64,000 nt of DNA from Mycolicibacterium fallax (lineage in GTDB: Bacteria; Actinomycetota; Actinomycetes; Mycobacteriales; Mycobacteriaceae), in assembly GCF_010726955.1 (NCBI RefSeq), contig NZ_AP022603.1, positions 3,534,001 through 3,598,000 of the forward strand. Direction: 5' to 3'. The position numbers and the translations under genes were made by a program. The notes beneath the pieces were generated by a model. It was given only the letters and a program-made list of their open reading frames with translations, ran no database searches and was not told the DNA's origin. Below are positions 53,572-62,525 of this stretch, one piece after another. Each line of letters opens with the position of its first letter. The stretch's first letter is position 1.

Positions 53572-54755
53572 CGGGCGTGCTTGAGGGAATCCGGGTGCTG
53601 GACTACGGCCGGTTCATCGCCGCGCCGTGGTGCAGCGCGATCCTGGCCGATATGGGCGCCGACGTGCTGCGGGTGGAGAAACGCGAGGGCGGCGAGGACC
53701 GCTGGGTGCAGTCGGTCACCGACAGCGGCGAGGGTGGCACCTTCCTGCAGTGCAACCGCAACAAGCGCTCGCTGACCCTGGACTCCACCACCGAGCAGGG
53801 CGCGGAGATCACCCGGCGGCTGGTGGCCCGCTCCGACATCGTGATCGCCAACATGCCCGCCGCCGGCATGCGGGCCAGCGGCCTGGACTACGACACGCTG
53901 CGCGCCATCAAACCCGACATCATCCTGGCCAGCGCCACCGCCTACGGCGAGGGCGGCCCGTACAGCGACCGGATCGGCTTCGACGGGGCCGGCCAGGTGA
54001 TGTCCGGCGCGGTGTACCGGCAGGGCCTGCCGGAGCTGCCGATCCGAACGGTGGTGCCCTACGCGGACTTCGGCACCGCGCTGACCCTGGCGATCGGGGT
54101 GATGATGGCGCTGTACCACCGGGACCGCACCGGGACCGGCCAGCACGTGGAGAGCGCGCTGCTGCCGACGGCGATGATGCTGTCCAACGCGCACCTGATC
54201 GAGCGCGACCTGCTCGGCATCGACAAGCCGCGGATGGGTAACCGCGGCGCCTCGGTGGCGCCGTGCGACCTGTACCGCACCGCCGACGACCAGTGGGTGC
54301 TGCTGCAGATCGCCGGGGCGCCGATGTTCAAGCGCTGGTGCCGGCTGGTCGGCCGCCCGGAGCTGTTCGAGGATCCGCGGTTCGCCGACGACGACCTGCG
54401 CTGGCAGCACGGGGACCTGCTCAACGACCTGATGGCGGACTGGTGCGCGCAACGCACCAAGGCCGAGGTGCTGGCCGCGCTGATGGACGCGAAACTGCCT
54501 GCCGCGCCGCTGCATTCAACCCAGGATGTGCTCGACGATCCGCATGTCGCGGCGATGGGCTATCTGCAGCGGGTGCCGTTTCCCGGCGCCGCCCACGACG
54601 TGCCGATCATCGAGACGCCGTTTCGGATGTCGGGGACCCCGGGCAGCATCCGCCGCCGGGCCCCGCTGCTCGGCGAGCACACCGACGAGGTGCTCGACGA
54701 GATCGGCTACGACCCGGGGCAGGTGGCGCGGCTGCGGGCCGACGGCATCGTCTGA
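53568..54755 (+). CDS. CaiB/BaiF-type (class III) CoA transferase (395 aa)
   Basis: Moves CoA between acyl groups, or acts as an acyl-CoA racemase. Motifs: GIRVLDYGRFIAAPWCSAIL, ADMGADVLRVEKREGGEDR, the catalytic Asp in YGEGGPYSDRIGFDGAGQVM, and GQHVESALLPTAMMLSN. The GTG start forms a GTGA overlap with the GntR stop. In an operon with beta-oxidation enzymes, it likely activates the acid substrate or removes CoA from it. A racemase role cannot be excluded. Confidence 0.9.
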   Translation: MTGVLEGIRVLDYGRFIAAPWCSAILADMGADVLRVEKREGGEDRWVQSVTDSGEGGTFLQCNRNKRSLTLDSTTEQGAEITRRLVARSDIVIANMPAAGMRASGLDYDTLRAIKPDIILASATAYGEGGPYSDRIGFDGAGQVMSGAVYRQGLPELPIRTVVPYADFGTALTLAIGVMMALYHRDRTGTGQHVESALLPTAMMLSNAHLIERDLLGIDKPRMGNRGASVAPCDLYRTADDQWVLLQIAGAPMFKRWCRLVGRPELFEDPRFADDDLRWQHGDLLNDLMADWCAQRTKAEVLAALMDAKLPAAPLHSTQDVLDDPHVAAMGYLQRVPFPGAAHDVPIIETPFRMSGTPGSIRRRAPLLGEHTDEVLDEIGYDPGQVARLRADGIV

Positions 54756-54757
54756 GC

Positions 54758-55252
54758 TCAGCCGGCGGGGCCGGCGGCACGGCCCAGCAGCTCGCGACCG
54801 GCCGGGTCGCCGTCCAGCGCCCGGGTGCTGCGGGCGGTGATCTGCCAGCGGCCGTCGCCGCGGGCCAGCCGGAAATGGTTGGCGCTGGCGCGGGCCACCA
54901 CCCAGCCGCGGTCCCGGTGCCGGATCAGCAGTGACTCGCAGACCGCCTCGGCCTCGTCGCCGTCGACCCGGATCCGGGCCGGGCCCAAAAAGTGCGCGCT
55001 GCCCGCGGTGATCAGCGACTGGTGCGCCGCCGAGTTCACCATCGCGGCCAGCTCGGCGCGCCCGTGCATCGCCCAGCCCTCCACCAGGTAACTCCCGTCC
55101 GGGCTCCACAATTCGGCCACCGCGGTGGCGTCCCCGGCGTCCACCAGCGGCCCGTAGGCGGCCAGCAGCTGCTGGATCTCCAGCAGGTCGGCCAGCTCGC
55201 GGACCCGCCGCTCCAGCCGGTCCAGCCGCTGCTCGGCCGATTCGCCGGTCAC
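54758..55252 (-). CDS. SnoaL/NTF2-like protein (164 aa)
   Basis: N-terminal amphipathic helix (EQRLDRLERRVRELADLLEI) followed by a SnoaL-like cone fold: YGPLVDAGDATAVAELWSPD, SYLVEGWAMHGRAELAAMVN, HFLGPARIRVDGDEAEAVCE. Members act as dehydratases, isomerases or ring-hydroxylating accessory proteins. The ATG overlaps the LLM oxidoreductase stop by 4 bases. Its exact reaction is not predictable. It is convergent with the CoA transferase, 2 bases apart. Confidence 0.82.
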   Translation of the reverse strand: MTGESAEQRLDRLERRVRELADLLEIQQLLAAYGPLVDAGDATAVAELWSPDGSYLVEGWAMHGRAELAAMVNSAAHQSLITAGSAHFLGPARIRVDGDEAEAVCESLLIRHRDRGWVVARASANHFRLARGDGRWQITARSTRALDGDPAGRELLGRAAGPAG

Positions 55253-56076
55253 AGCGCACCGGCGATGGTCTGCAGCTCGGCGAGCTGATCGCAGTAGTGC
55301 CCGGCGTCGGTGGCGCGGATCGGGCAGGTCGCGATGGTCGCCCCGGCGGCCCGCAGCCGGCTCAGCGCCCGCTCGGCTGCCGCGGCGTCACCGAGCGGAT
55401 CCAGCGCGCGGCCGGGGGACAGCACCACCTCGAAGCCGGCCGGCGGTTGCTGCCGCCGCAGGTACTCCGCGACGGTGTCGGGGGCCAGCCCGAACGGGGC
55501 CCAGCCGGTGCCGAGGGTGACCGCCCGGCGCAGCGAGCGCAGCGTCCGCCCGCCCACCCACATGGTCAGCTCGGTGGAACCGGCGTGCGGTTCGACGACC
55601 ATGCCGTCGACCTCCCGGCGTCCCCAGGCCGCCCGCAGCGCGACCATGGCGTCGTCGGCGGCGGCGCCGCGGTCCTGCCACTGCGCGCCGAGCAGGGCGA
55701 ACTCCTCGGCCAGCGAGCCGACCCCGACGCCGAGGATGACCCGCCCGCCGGACAGCCGGTCCAGGGTGCCGTAGCTCTTCGCGATCGCCAGCGGATGGTG
55801 GTAGCCGAGCACCAGCACCGAGGTGGCCAGCCGGATCCGCCGGGTGTGCGCGGCCAGAAAGGACAGCGTGGCCAGCGGATCCCAGTACACCGTGCCGCGC
55901 GAATCGGCGGCCTCGGCCGGGACGGCCACATGCTCGGCGCAGGTCAGGTGGGTGTAGCCGAGTTCGTCGGCGGCCGCGGCGATCCGGGCCAGCTGCTCGG
56001 GCCCGGCGGTGGCCTCCCACGGCGAGGCGACCCCGGGCTGCTGCAGGACCACCGGGGTGGCCAGCCCGAGCCTCAC
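55249..56076 (-). CDS. LLM-class (F420-dependent type) flavin oxidoreductase (275 aa)
   Basis: TIM-barrel luciferase-like oxidoreductase. Typical stretches: AAAADELGYTHLTCAEHVAV, WDPLATLSFLAAHTRRIRLA, TSVLVLGYHHPLAIAKSYGT, LDRLSGGRVILGVGVGSLAE EFALLG (two parts), and WVGGRTLRSLRRAVTLGTGW. In mycobacteria this class mostly uses coenzyme F420 rather than FMN; the short length fits. The GTG start overlaps the SDR stop (GTGA). Substrate unknown; a C=C or ketone reduction on the pathway intermediate is plausible. Confidence 0.87.
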   Translation of the reverse strand: MRLGLATPVVLQQPGVASPWEATAGPEQLARIAAAADELGYTHLTCAEHVAVPAEAADSRGTVYWDPLATLSFLAAHTRRIRLATSVLVLGYHHPLAIAKSYGTLDRLSGGRVILGVGVGSLAEEFALLGAQWQDRGAAADDAMVALRAAWGRREVDGMVVEPHAGSTELTMWVGGRTLRSLRRAVTLGTGWAPFGLAPDTVAEYLRRQQPPAGFEVVLSPGRALDPLGDAAAAERALSRLRAAGATIATCPIRATDAGHYCDQLAELQTIAGAL

Positions 56077-56903
56077 TCGGGCTTCCGGTTCATCAGCCGG
56101 CGCATCGCCGCGTCGTTGCCGGCGACGGTCGCGGTGCGGTCCGGGTTGCCGTGCGCCTCGGCGAGCCGGGCGTGCCGGGCGACGACGTGCACCGGCCCGC
56201 TGCCGAGCGCCGCGAGCCCCTCGGCGGCCACCTCGTCGGGCTCGGACACCCGCAGGCCGGGGGCCTCGAAGTTCAGCCCGACCCGCGACATCGCCGGGGT
56301 GCGGGTCACCCCCAGGACCAGCTCCAGGACGTCCACGCCGTGATCGCGCAGCTCCAGCCACAGCCCCTCGGCGAAGATCCGGCCGAACGCCTTCACCCCG
56401 CCGTAGACGGTGTGCCGCACCGAACCGAGGTAACCGGCCAGCGACCCGACCAGCAGGATGCCGCCGCGGCCGCGCTCGCGCATCGGTGCGCCGAAGTGCG
56501 CCACCAGGGCCAGCGGGGTGGTGATGTTCAGGTCGATGACCCGGCCGAACGCGGCCAGGTCCCCGTCGAGGAACTCCGCGCTGTGGGTGTTGGCGCCGGC
56601 GTTGTGCACCAGCAGCCCGACCTGCACGTCGGCGACCGCTTCGGCCACCGCGTCGGCGGATGCCGGATCGGACAGGTCCACCGACAGTTCCCGCACCTGC
56701 ACCCCGAGTTCCCGGCATTCCCGGGCGGTTTCGGCCAGCGGACCGGGTTTGCGGGCCACCAGCAGCAGGTTCAGGCCGGCCTCGGCGAGCCGGCGGGCGA
56801 AGGCCCGGCCGACGCCCTCGGAGCCGCCGGTGATGACCGCCCACGGCCCGTAGCGGGCGGCGTCGAACTCGGCGGGCGGCGGGGTGGATTCGGTGCTTGT
56901 CAT
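56073..56903 (-). CDS. Short-chain dehydrogenase/reductase (276 aa)
   Basis: SDR with glycine motif ITGGSEGVGRAFARRLAEAG, Arg after strand 2 (LLLVARKPGPL, NADPH preference), HNAGANTHS, Ser in ILLVGSLAGYLG and YGGVK (Tyr/Lys). The C-terminal helices (RLAEAHGNPDRTATVAGNDA) follow the core. The GTG start of the LLM gene overlaps its stop. LacI-family regulator gene 2 bases upstream in the same direction, so the regulator is transcribed first in this leftward unit. Confidence 0.9.
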   Translation of the reverse strand: MTSTESTPPPAEFDAARYGPWAVITGGSEGVGRAFARRLAEAGLNLLLVARKPGPLAETARECRELGVQVRELSVDLSDPASADAVAEAVADVQVGLLVHNAGANTHSAEFLDGDLAAFGRVIDLNITTPLALVAHFGAPMRERGRGGILLVGSLAGYLGSVRHTVYGGVKAFGRIFAEGLWLELRDHGVDVLELVLGVTRTPAMSRVGLNFEAPGLRVSEPDEVAAEGLAALGSGPVHVVARHARLAEAHGNPDRTATVAGNDAAMRRLMNRKPE

Positions 56904-56905
56904 GT

Positions 56906-57907
56906 TCAGGCCGATTCTCGTAGGACCAGTCGGGCGATGTCGGTGGGGGTTGGCGGGGTCGGGGAGGGGTAGCCGAGTTCGCCGCGGACGGCGGCCAGCG
57001 CGGCGTCGGCGACCGCGCCCGGGTCGAACTCGACGGTGGTCAGCGGCGGCGAGGCGATGGCGCCGGCCGGGCCGGCGTCGACGCCCATCACCGCCAGGTC
57101 GGCCGGGCAGCGCAGCCCGGCCGCCCGGATGCCGTGCAGCACCAGGCAAGCGATCTCGTCGCTCTGCCCGCAGACCGCGGTGATTCCGTCGCGGTGCCAG
57201 CCGGCGACCACCTCGGCGGCGTTGTCGACGGTGACCGCGGCCGAGGCGACCGGCGGCAGCCCGCCGGCCTCGGCGGCCCGGGTGATGCCCTCGAACCAGA
57301 AGTCGCCCAGCGCCCGCCACTTGTCGACCCCGGTGTAGGCGAACGCGATGCGCCGGTGCCCCTGGGACATCAGGTACTGCACCCGCAGCGTGCCGATCCA
57401 CAGGTGCGGATCGCCGAGCGCGGGCAGCGTGCCGATCTCGATGTAGGCGACCCCGGCGGCGGCCACCGCCCGGCGCGCGGCCGGGCTCAGCGGGAACAGG
57501 CTGGTCACCGCGATCGGATCGAGATTGCGGATGGCCTCCACGACGTGCTGGTCGTCCTCGGTCTCGAACACCTGCACCTGCAGCAGCCCCAGCTTGGCCA
57601 GTTCGGTGGTCATCCGGCTGCCCGCCAGCATCGGCATCTCACCGACCGCCACCCGCGGGATGACGTAGAGCACCACCCCGCTGCGGCCGCTGGCCAGGTT
57701 GCGCGCCGCGGCGTGCGGCCGGTAGCCGAGTTGGTCGGCGGCGCGCTGCACCGCGGCCCGGGTCCGCTCGGAGATCCGCCGGCCGACCGAGTGGTTGAGC
57801 ACGTAGCTGACCGTCGCCGTCGAGACGTTGGCCAGCCGGGCCACATCGGCGTGGGTGGGCCGGGGCGGCCGGGTCACCCCGGCCGCCTCACCGTCCACAT
57901 CGGCCAT
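56906..57907 (-). CDS. LacI-family transcriptional regulator (333 aa)
   Basis: N-terminal LacI helix-turn-helix at about 17-65 (HADVARLANVSTATVSYVLN, RISERTRAAVQRAADQLGYR, PHAAARNLASGRSGVV), followed by a periplasmic-binding-protein-like ligand domain (VAYIEIGTLPALGDPHLWIG, CGQSDEIACLVLHGIRAAGL, AVMGVDAGPAGAIASPPLTT). First gene of the leftward SDR-LLM-SnoaL unit. LacI regulators usually sense sugars, but members controlling aromatic or terpenoid catabolism exist, which fits here. It is the second regulator of the cluster besides the GntR protein. Confidence 0.92.
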   Translation of the reverse strand: MADVDGEAAGVTRPPRPTHADVARLANVSTATVSYVLNHSVGRRISERTRAAVQRAADQLGYRPHAAARNLASGRSGVVLYVIPRVAVGEMPMLAGSRMTTELAKLGLLQVQVFETEDDQHVVEAIRNLDPIAVTSLFPLSPAARRAVAAAGVAYIEIGTLPALGDPHLWIGTLRVQYLMSQGHRRIAFAYTGVDKWRALGDFWFEGITRAAEAGGLPPVASAAVTVDNAAEVVAGWHRDGITAVCGQSDEIACLVLHGIRAAGLRCPADLAVMGVDAGPAGAIASPPLTTVEFDPGAVADAALAAVRGELGYPSPTPPTPTDIARLVLRESA

Positions 57908-57929
57908 GCCTCATGGTGGCACAGCACGC

Positions 57930-59447
57930 TCAGCTGTCGGCCAGCAACCCGCGCAGCGCGGGCAGGTCCGGCTTGCCGCTGGCCAGCAGCGGAATCTCGG
58001 CGGGCCGGCAGAGCAGGAACCGGCGCGGCACCTTGTAGGCCGACAGCTCTCGGCGCAGCGCCGCCCGCAGCGCGGGCAGGTCGACACCGGCCGGATCCTC
58101 GGTGGCGATGACGGCGGCGACCAGCTCGCCGCGCTCGGCGTCGGGCAGGCCCAGCACGTACACCGCGGCGGCGTCGCCGAGCAGTCGCAGCACCGCGTCC
58201 TGCACCTCGGTGGGGGAGACGTTGGCGCCGGCGGTCTTGATCATCGCGCCGCGCCGGCCCAGGAAGTAGTAGTAGCCGTCCGGGTCGGTGCGGACCAGGT
58301 CGCCGGTGTGGAACCAGCCGTCGGCGTCGAAGCAGTCCGCCCGCGGCACCCGGTGATAGCCCTGCATCAGGTACGGCCCGCGCAGGCACAGCTCGCCGGG
58401 CGCGCCGACCGGTACCGGGGCGCCGGTCCGCGGGTCGAGCACCGTGGCCTCGAAGCCGGGTGCGGGCCGGCCGAAGGAGCCCCGGCGGTGCTCGGGCTGA
58501 TCGCGCTCGTCGCCGTCGATCAGCACCACCGAGCCGGCCTCGGTCATCCCGAGCAGGTTGTGCCGCAGCGCCGGGTCGGCGGGCCGCAGCTCCGCGGGCA
58601 TCAGCGGATACAGGTTGCCGCGGCGCAGCGTGGACAGGTCGCGGCCGGCGAAGCTGGGGTGCCGGGCCAGCTGCGCGACCCCGGCGGCGAAGCCGTTGCC
58701 GACGGTGGGCCGCTCGCGCTCCAGCAGATCCAGCGTGGCGCTCGGGTCGGTGGCGTTCGAGCAGATCAGGGTCGCCCCGGCGGTCAGGGTGGCCAGCAGC
58801 GCGAACGCGAAGCCGCCGACCCAGCAGAACGGCGAGTTGCAGAACAGCCGGTCCGCGGCGGTCAGGCCGCGGACCGCGTTGAGCCGGCGCTGCTGCGCCA
58901 GCAGCCCGGCCTGGCCGAGCAGCACGCCCTTGGGGTGCCCGGTCGAGCCGGAGGTGTAGATGAGCGCCATCGGATCCTCGGGCGTCACGGCCGCCTCGGC
59001 GGCGGCCAGCGCGTCCGGGCCGGCGGCGGGCGCCCGGGCGTCGAGGTCGAAGCACACCGGCAGCTCGGGGGCGGCCTCGGCGAGCCTGCGGCGGTAGTCG
59101 TTGCCGCGGAAGGCCGGCGTGGCCAGCATCAGGGTGATGTCGGAATGGCCGATCTGGTAGCGCAATTCGGCCGGGGCGGCCAGGGTGGAGAAGCCGACGG
59201 TGACCGCGCCGATCCGGGCGGCGGCGAACGCCGCGACGACGAACCGCGGGCCGTTGGGGTGCAGTACCCCGACGTGGTCGCCGCGGCCGATGCCGCGGGC
59301 CAGCAGGATCCGGGCCAGCGCCGCCGAGCGGCGCTCGGCCTCGGCGTAGCTCAGCTTCTCGTCGTCGCAGACCAGCAGCGGGTGCCCGCCGCGGGCGGCG
59401 GCCCGGGCCCGCAGCAGCGGGGCCAGCGTGCCGGGGTCAGCCGCCAT
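57930..59447 (-). CDS. Acyl-CoA synthetase/AMP-dependent ligase (505 aa)
   Basis: ANL ligase: P-loop ALIYTSGSTGHPKGVLLGQA, A5 region HNLLGMTEAGSVVLIDGDER, adenylate motif WFHTGDLVRTDPDGYYYFLG, hinge GRRGAMIKTAGANVSPTEVQ and C-terminal catalytic Lys in PLLASGKPDLPALRG. Full length with both domains. The ATG overlaps the neighbouring ligase gene by 11 bases, so two synthetases are co-transcribed; they are only distantly related to each other and may act on different acids. Confidence 0.92.
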   Translation of the reverse strand: MAADPGTLAPLLRARAAARGGHPLLVCDDEKLSYAEAERRSAALARILLARGIGRGDHVGVLHPNGPRFVVAAFAAARIGAVTVGFSTLAAPAELRYQIGHSDITLMLATPAFRGNDYRRRLAEAAPELPVCFDLDARAPAAGPDALAAAEAAVTPEDPMALIYTSGSTGHPKGVLLGQAGLLAQQRRLNAVRGLTAADRLFCNSPFCWVGGFAFALLATLTAGATLICSNATDPSATLDLLERERPTVGNGFAAGVAQLARHPSFAGRDLSTLRRGNLYPLMPAELRPADPALRHNLLGMTEAGSVVLIDGDERDQPEHRRGSFGRPAPGFEATVLDPRTGAPVPVGAPGELCLRGPYLMQGYHRVPRADCFDADGWFHTGDLVRTDPDGYYYFLGRRGAMIKTAGANVSPTEVQDAVLRLLGDAAAVYVLGLPDAERGELVAAVIATEDPAGVDLPALRAALRRELSAYKVPRRFLLCRPAEIPLLASGKPDLPALRGLLADS

Positions 59448-60900
59448 GGCCGGCGAAGTGGGCCCGCACCGCGCCGAGATCGGGTTTGCCCGACGGGGTG
59501 CGCGGAATGTCGGCGACGACGGCGAACTCCGCGGGGATCTCGTAGCGGGCCAGCCGCTGGCCCAGGTAGTCGGCCAGCGCCTCCGGGCCGGGGATCGGCT
59601 CGGCGTCCTCGCGCAACTCGACCATGGCGACCGGGATTTCGCCCAGCCGCGGGTCGGGCCGGGCGACCACGGCCGCGCCGCGCACCGCCGGATGGGTCTC
59701 CAGGGCGGCCCGCACGTCGTCGGGCAGCACCTTGAACCCGCCGCGGATGATCGCCTGGTCGGCGCGGCCGAGGATCCACAGGAAGCCGTCGGCGTCGATC
59801 CGGGCCAGGTCGGTGGTGCGCAGCCAGTCGGCGCCGGCGCCGAGCTGGGCGGGGATCACCTCCAGCACCCCGACGGTGTCGGCGGGCAGCACCGCGCCGG
59901 TCTCGTCGACCACCCGCAGCCGGGCGCCCGGGTTGGCCCGGCCCACGCTGCCGCGCTTGGCGGCCCAGTGCTGCCGGTGATCGGCCAGCGTCCAGCCGGC
60001 CACCCCGCCGCCGAATTCGGTTGCGGCATAGGAGGTCAGCACCGGGATGCCGAACTTGTCGGCGAACGCCTCGGCGTCCTCGGCGGACAGCGGCGCGGTG
60101 CCGGAGGTCACCACCTGGACCCCGGCCAGGTCCGCGCGGGTCAGCTCCGAGTGCAGCACCATCCGCAGTGCGGCGGGCACCAGGGAGACCGCCCGCGGCC
60201 GGTGCTCGCGGACCGCGGCGATCCATGGGCCCAGCTCGAAGCGGTCCAGCAGCACGAACGGCCGGGCCTCGCTGAGGCACAGCAGCACCCGGAACACCCC
60301 GCCGACGTGTACCAGCGGCGAGTTGACGATCGCCACCCCGCGGCGCGGCGCGGTGGGGGCCGGGGCGGTCTCCGGATCCGGGCCGATCACGCTGCGGGCC
60401 AGCATGTCGTAGCCGAGGTCCACCCGCTTGGGCGGGCCGGTGGTGCCGCTGGTCAGCATCCACACCGCCACCCCGGGCCGGCCCGGATCCGGCGCCGGAT
60501 CGGTGGCGGGGTGCACCGCGGGGGCCTGGCCGAGCTCGCCGAGGCCGATCGTGGTGGTGCCCGGCGCGCCGGTGCCCAGGGCGGCCAGGTCCTCGGCCGA
60601 CCCGATCAGCACCGGCAGGCCCAGGCTGCGCAGGTCGGCGCGGGTCCGCTCGTCGCCGCGGGACGGGTTGATCACCACCACGGTGCCGCCGGCCGAGAGC
60701 ACCCCGAGCAGCGCGGCGACGTGCGCGGGCCGATTGCGCAGCATGATGCCGACCCGGGCGCCGGGGCCGACGGCGTCGGCGATCGCCGCGCCGGCCGCCC
60801 GCAGCTCGCCCCAGGTCGACCAGGCGCCCCGGTACTGCAGCGCCGGGGCGGCCGGGTCCAGGGCCAGCACATCGAGGATGCGCCTGCTGAGCGGGTGCAC
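59437..60900 (-). CDS. Acyl-CoA synthetase/AMP-dependent ligase (487 aa)
   Basis: ANL ligase: VAVWMLTSGTTGPPKRVDLG (P-loop), LTSYAATEFGGGVAGWTLAD, TTDLARIDADGFLWILGRAD, QAIIRGGFKVLPDDVRAALE, and C-terminal Lys in IPRTPSGKPDLGAVRAHFAG. It resembles the ligase at 46935 more than its immediate neighbour (same TSGTTGPPKR loop and ATEF motif), so these two are probably paralogues. It begins 2 bases after the enoyl-CoA hydratase stop at 60902. Confidence 0.92.
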   Translation of the reverse strand: MHPLSRRILDVLALDPAAPALQYRGAWSTWGELRAAGAAIADAVGPGARVGIMLRNRPAHVAALLGVLSAGGTVVVINPSRGDERTRADLRSLGLPVLIGSAEDLAALGTGAPGTTTIGLGELGQAPAVHPATDPAPDPGRPGVAVWMLTSGTTGPPKRVDLGYDMLARSVIGPDPETAPAPTAPRRGVAIVNSPLVHVGGVFRVLLCLSEARPFVLLDRFELGPWIAAVREHRPRAVSLVPAALRMVLHSELTRADLAGVQVVTSGTAPLSAEDAEAFADKFGIPVLTSYAATEFGGGVAGWTLADHRQHWAAKRGSVGRANPGARLRVVDETGAVLPADTVGVLEVIPAQLGAGADWLRTTDLARIDADGFLWILGRADQAIIRGGFKVLPDDVRAALETHPAVRGAAVVARPDPRLGEIPVAMVELREDAEPIPGPEALADYLGQRLARYEIPAEFAVVADIPRTPSGKPDLGAVRAHFAGHGG

Positions 60901-60901
60901 G

Positions 60902-61687
60902 TCAGCGGATCCGGGGTGCGGTCTTGGGCGCGGGCGGCCCGGCGGCCAGCTCGGCCTTGCCCAGCGGATTGCCGAGCCGGGTGTAGATCAGCCCATGGTC
61001 CAGGGCGGCGCGGTACGGCTTGTCCAGCGACTCCCAGATCGCCTTGACGGTGCCCTGGGTCGCCGACGGCGGCTTGGCGGCGATGGTCGCGGCGATCTGG
61101 TGGGCGCGCTCCCACAGCTGGCTGCGCTCGACGATCTCGGTGACCAGCCCGATCCGCAGCGCGGTGTCGGCGCCGACCCGTTCGTCGTTGCCCAGCAGCG
61201 CCATTCGCAGGGTTTCGCCGAGCCCGATCCGGCGCATCAGGCCGATCGGCTCCAGCGCGGAGACCAGTCCGGCGCTGACGTGCGAGTCGAAGAAGGTGGC
61301 CTCGGTCGAGCAGATCACCACGTCGGCCTCGTTGACGAAATACAGCGCCCCCGCGGTGCAGATGCCCTGCACCGCACAGATCACCGGCTTCCACATCTTC
61401 TGCCATTTCGGGCTGAGCAGTTCGCCGGGATCCTCGTGGTTCCACACGTTGTCGGGCTGGCCGTAGCTCGACTTCACGTCCAGCCCGGCGCTGAAGGCCC
61501 GGTCCCCGGCGGCGCGCAGCACCACCGCGTTGGTGCCCTCGTCGAGCTTGACGATCCGCCACGCCGCGGCCATCTCCTGACACATGGTGCGGTTGAAGGA
61601 GTTCAGCCGGTCCGGGCGGTTGAGCGTGATGGTGGCGACCCGGGCGTCCCGGTCGAAGTCCAGCCCGATCGTCTCGAAGTCGGTCAT
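60902..61687 (-). CDS. Enoyl-CoA hydratase/isomerase (261 aa)
   Basis: Crotonase-family enzyme: ATITLNRPDRLNSFNRTMCQ, first oxyanion segment AVVLRAAGDRAFSAGLDVKS, second AVQGICTAGALYFVNEADVV. The catalytic Glu positions of classical hydratases are not obvious, as is common in specialised members. The ATG overlaps the next hydratase stop (ATGA). Tandem hydratases suggest successive C=C hydration or ring-opening steps of one degradation route. Confidence 0.9.
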   Translation of the reverse strand: MTDFETIGLDFDRDARVATITLNRPDRLNSFNRTMCQEMAAAWRIVKLDEGTNAVVLRAAGDRAFSAGLDVKSSYGQPDNVWNHEDPGELLSPKWQKMWKPVICAVQGICTAGALYFVNEADVVICSTEATFFDSHVSAGLVSALEPIGLMRRIGLGETLRMALLGNDERVGADTALRIGLVTEIVERSQLWERAHQIAATIAAKPPSATQGTVKAIWESLDKPYRAALDHGLIYTRLGNPLGKAELAAGPPAPKTAPRIR

Positions 61688-62499
61688 CGGCACTTCCAGA
61701 CCGGTGCGCGCTTCGCCACGAATGCCCGCGGGCCCTCGGCGGCGTCCTCGGTGCGCACCACCCGCTCCCGGAACGCCTCGGCCAGCATCTCGCCCTCGTG
61801 CAGCGGCAGGTCCAGGGTCTTGTGGATCGCCAGCCGGGTGCCGCGAACCGCCAGCGGCGCATTGGAGTTCACCACGGCGGCGATCTCGTGGGCGCGTTCC
61901 AGCAGCCGGTCGTGCTCGACGATCTCGGTGATCATGCCGAGCTCGTAGGCGCGCTGCGGGGTCATCCGCTCGTGCTTGCCCATCAGCGCCATCCGCAGCG
62001 CGACGGTGCGGGGCAGCACCCGGGCCAGCCGCACCATCTCGCGGGCGGCGACCAGGCCGATGGACACGTGCGGGTCGAAGAAGCTGGCCCGGTCCGAGGC
62101 GATCACGATGTCGCCGGTGGTCACCCAGTCCAGGCCGGCGCCGCAGCAGATGCCGTTGATCGCGGCGAGCACGGGTTTGGCCATCCGGCGAAACGGTGGG
62201 GTGCCCTCCTGCGGGGCCTCCCACTGGTCGTAGCTGGACAGGTACGGCCGCGAGTAGACGACCTTGCCGTCGTCGGGGATCTCGGTGACGTCGGCGCCGG
62301 TGCAGAACGCCCGGCCGGTGCCGGTGACGATGATCAGCCAGACGTTGTCGTCGCCCTCGGCCTGCTCGTAAGCCGCCCGCAGTTCCTCGATCATGTGCGG
62401 GGACAGCGCGTTGAGCGCCTGGGGGCGGTTCAGCGTGATGGTGGCGGTGTGGTCGGTGACGTCGTAGCCGATGGTGTCGTAGGCCGGTGGTGCCGACAT
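61684..62499 (-). CDS. Enoyl-CoA hydratase/isomerase (271 aa)
   Basis: Crotonase-family enzyme: ATITLNRPQALNALSPHMIE, IIVTGTGRAFCTGADVTEIP, INGICCGAGLDWVTTGDIVI, and a long insert (DDGKVVYSRPYLSSYDQWEA) between the oxyanion segments that may shape an aromatic or bulky substrate pocket. It is coupled to the downstream hydratase by ATGA. The upstream gap to the third hydratase is 26 bases. Substrate unknown. Confidence 0.9.
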   Translation of the reverse strand: MSAPPAYDTIGYDVTDHTATITLNRPQALNALSPHMIEELRAAYEQAEGDDNVWLIIVTGTGRAFCTGADVTEIPDDGKVVYSRPYLSSYDQWEAPQEGTPPFRRMAKPVLAAINGICCGAGLDWVTTGDIVIASDRASFFDPHVSIGLVAAREMVRLARVLPRTVALRMALMGKHERMTPQRAYELGMITEIVEHDRLLERAHEIAAVVNSNAPLAVRGTRLAIHKTLDLPLHEGEMLAEAFRERVVRTEDAAEGPRAFVAKRAPVWKCR

Positions 62500-62525
62500 G
62501 TGGGGTTCCCTTCGGTGGTGGTGGC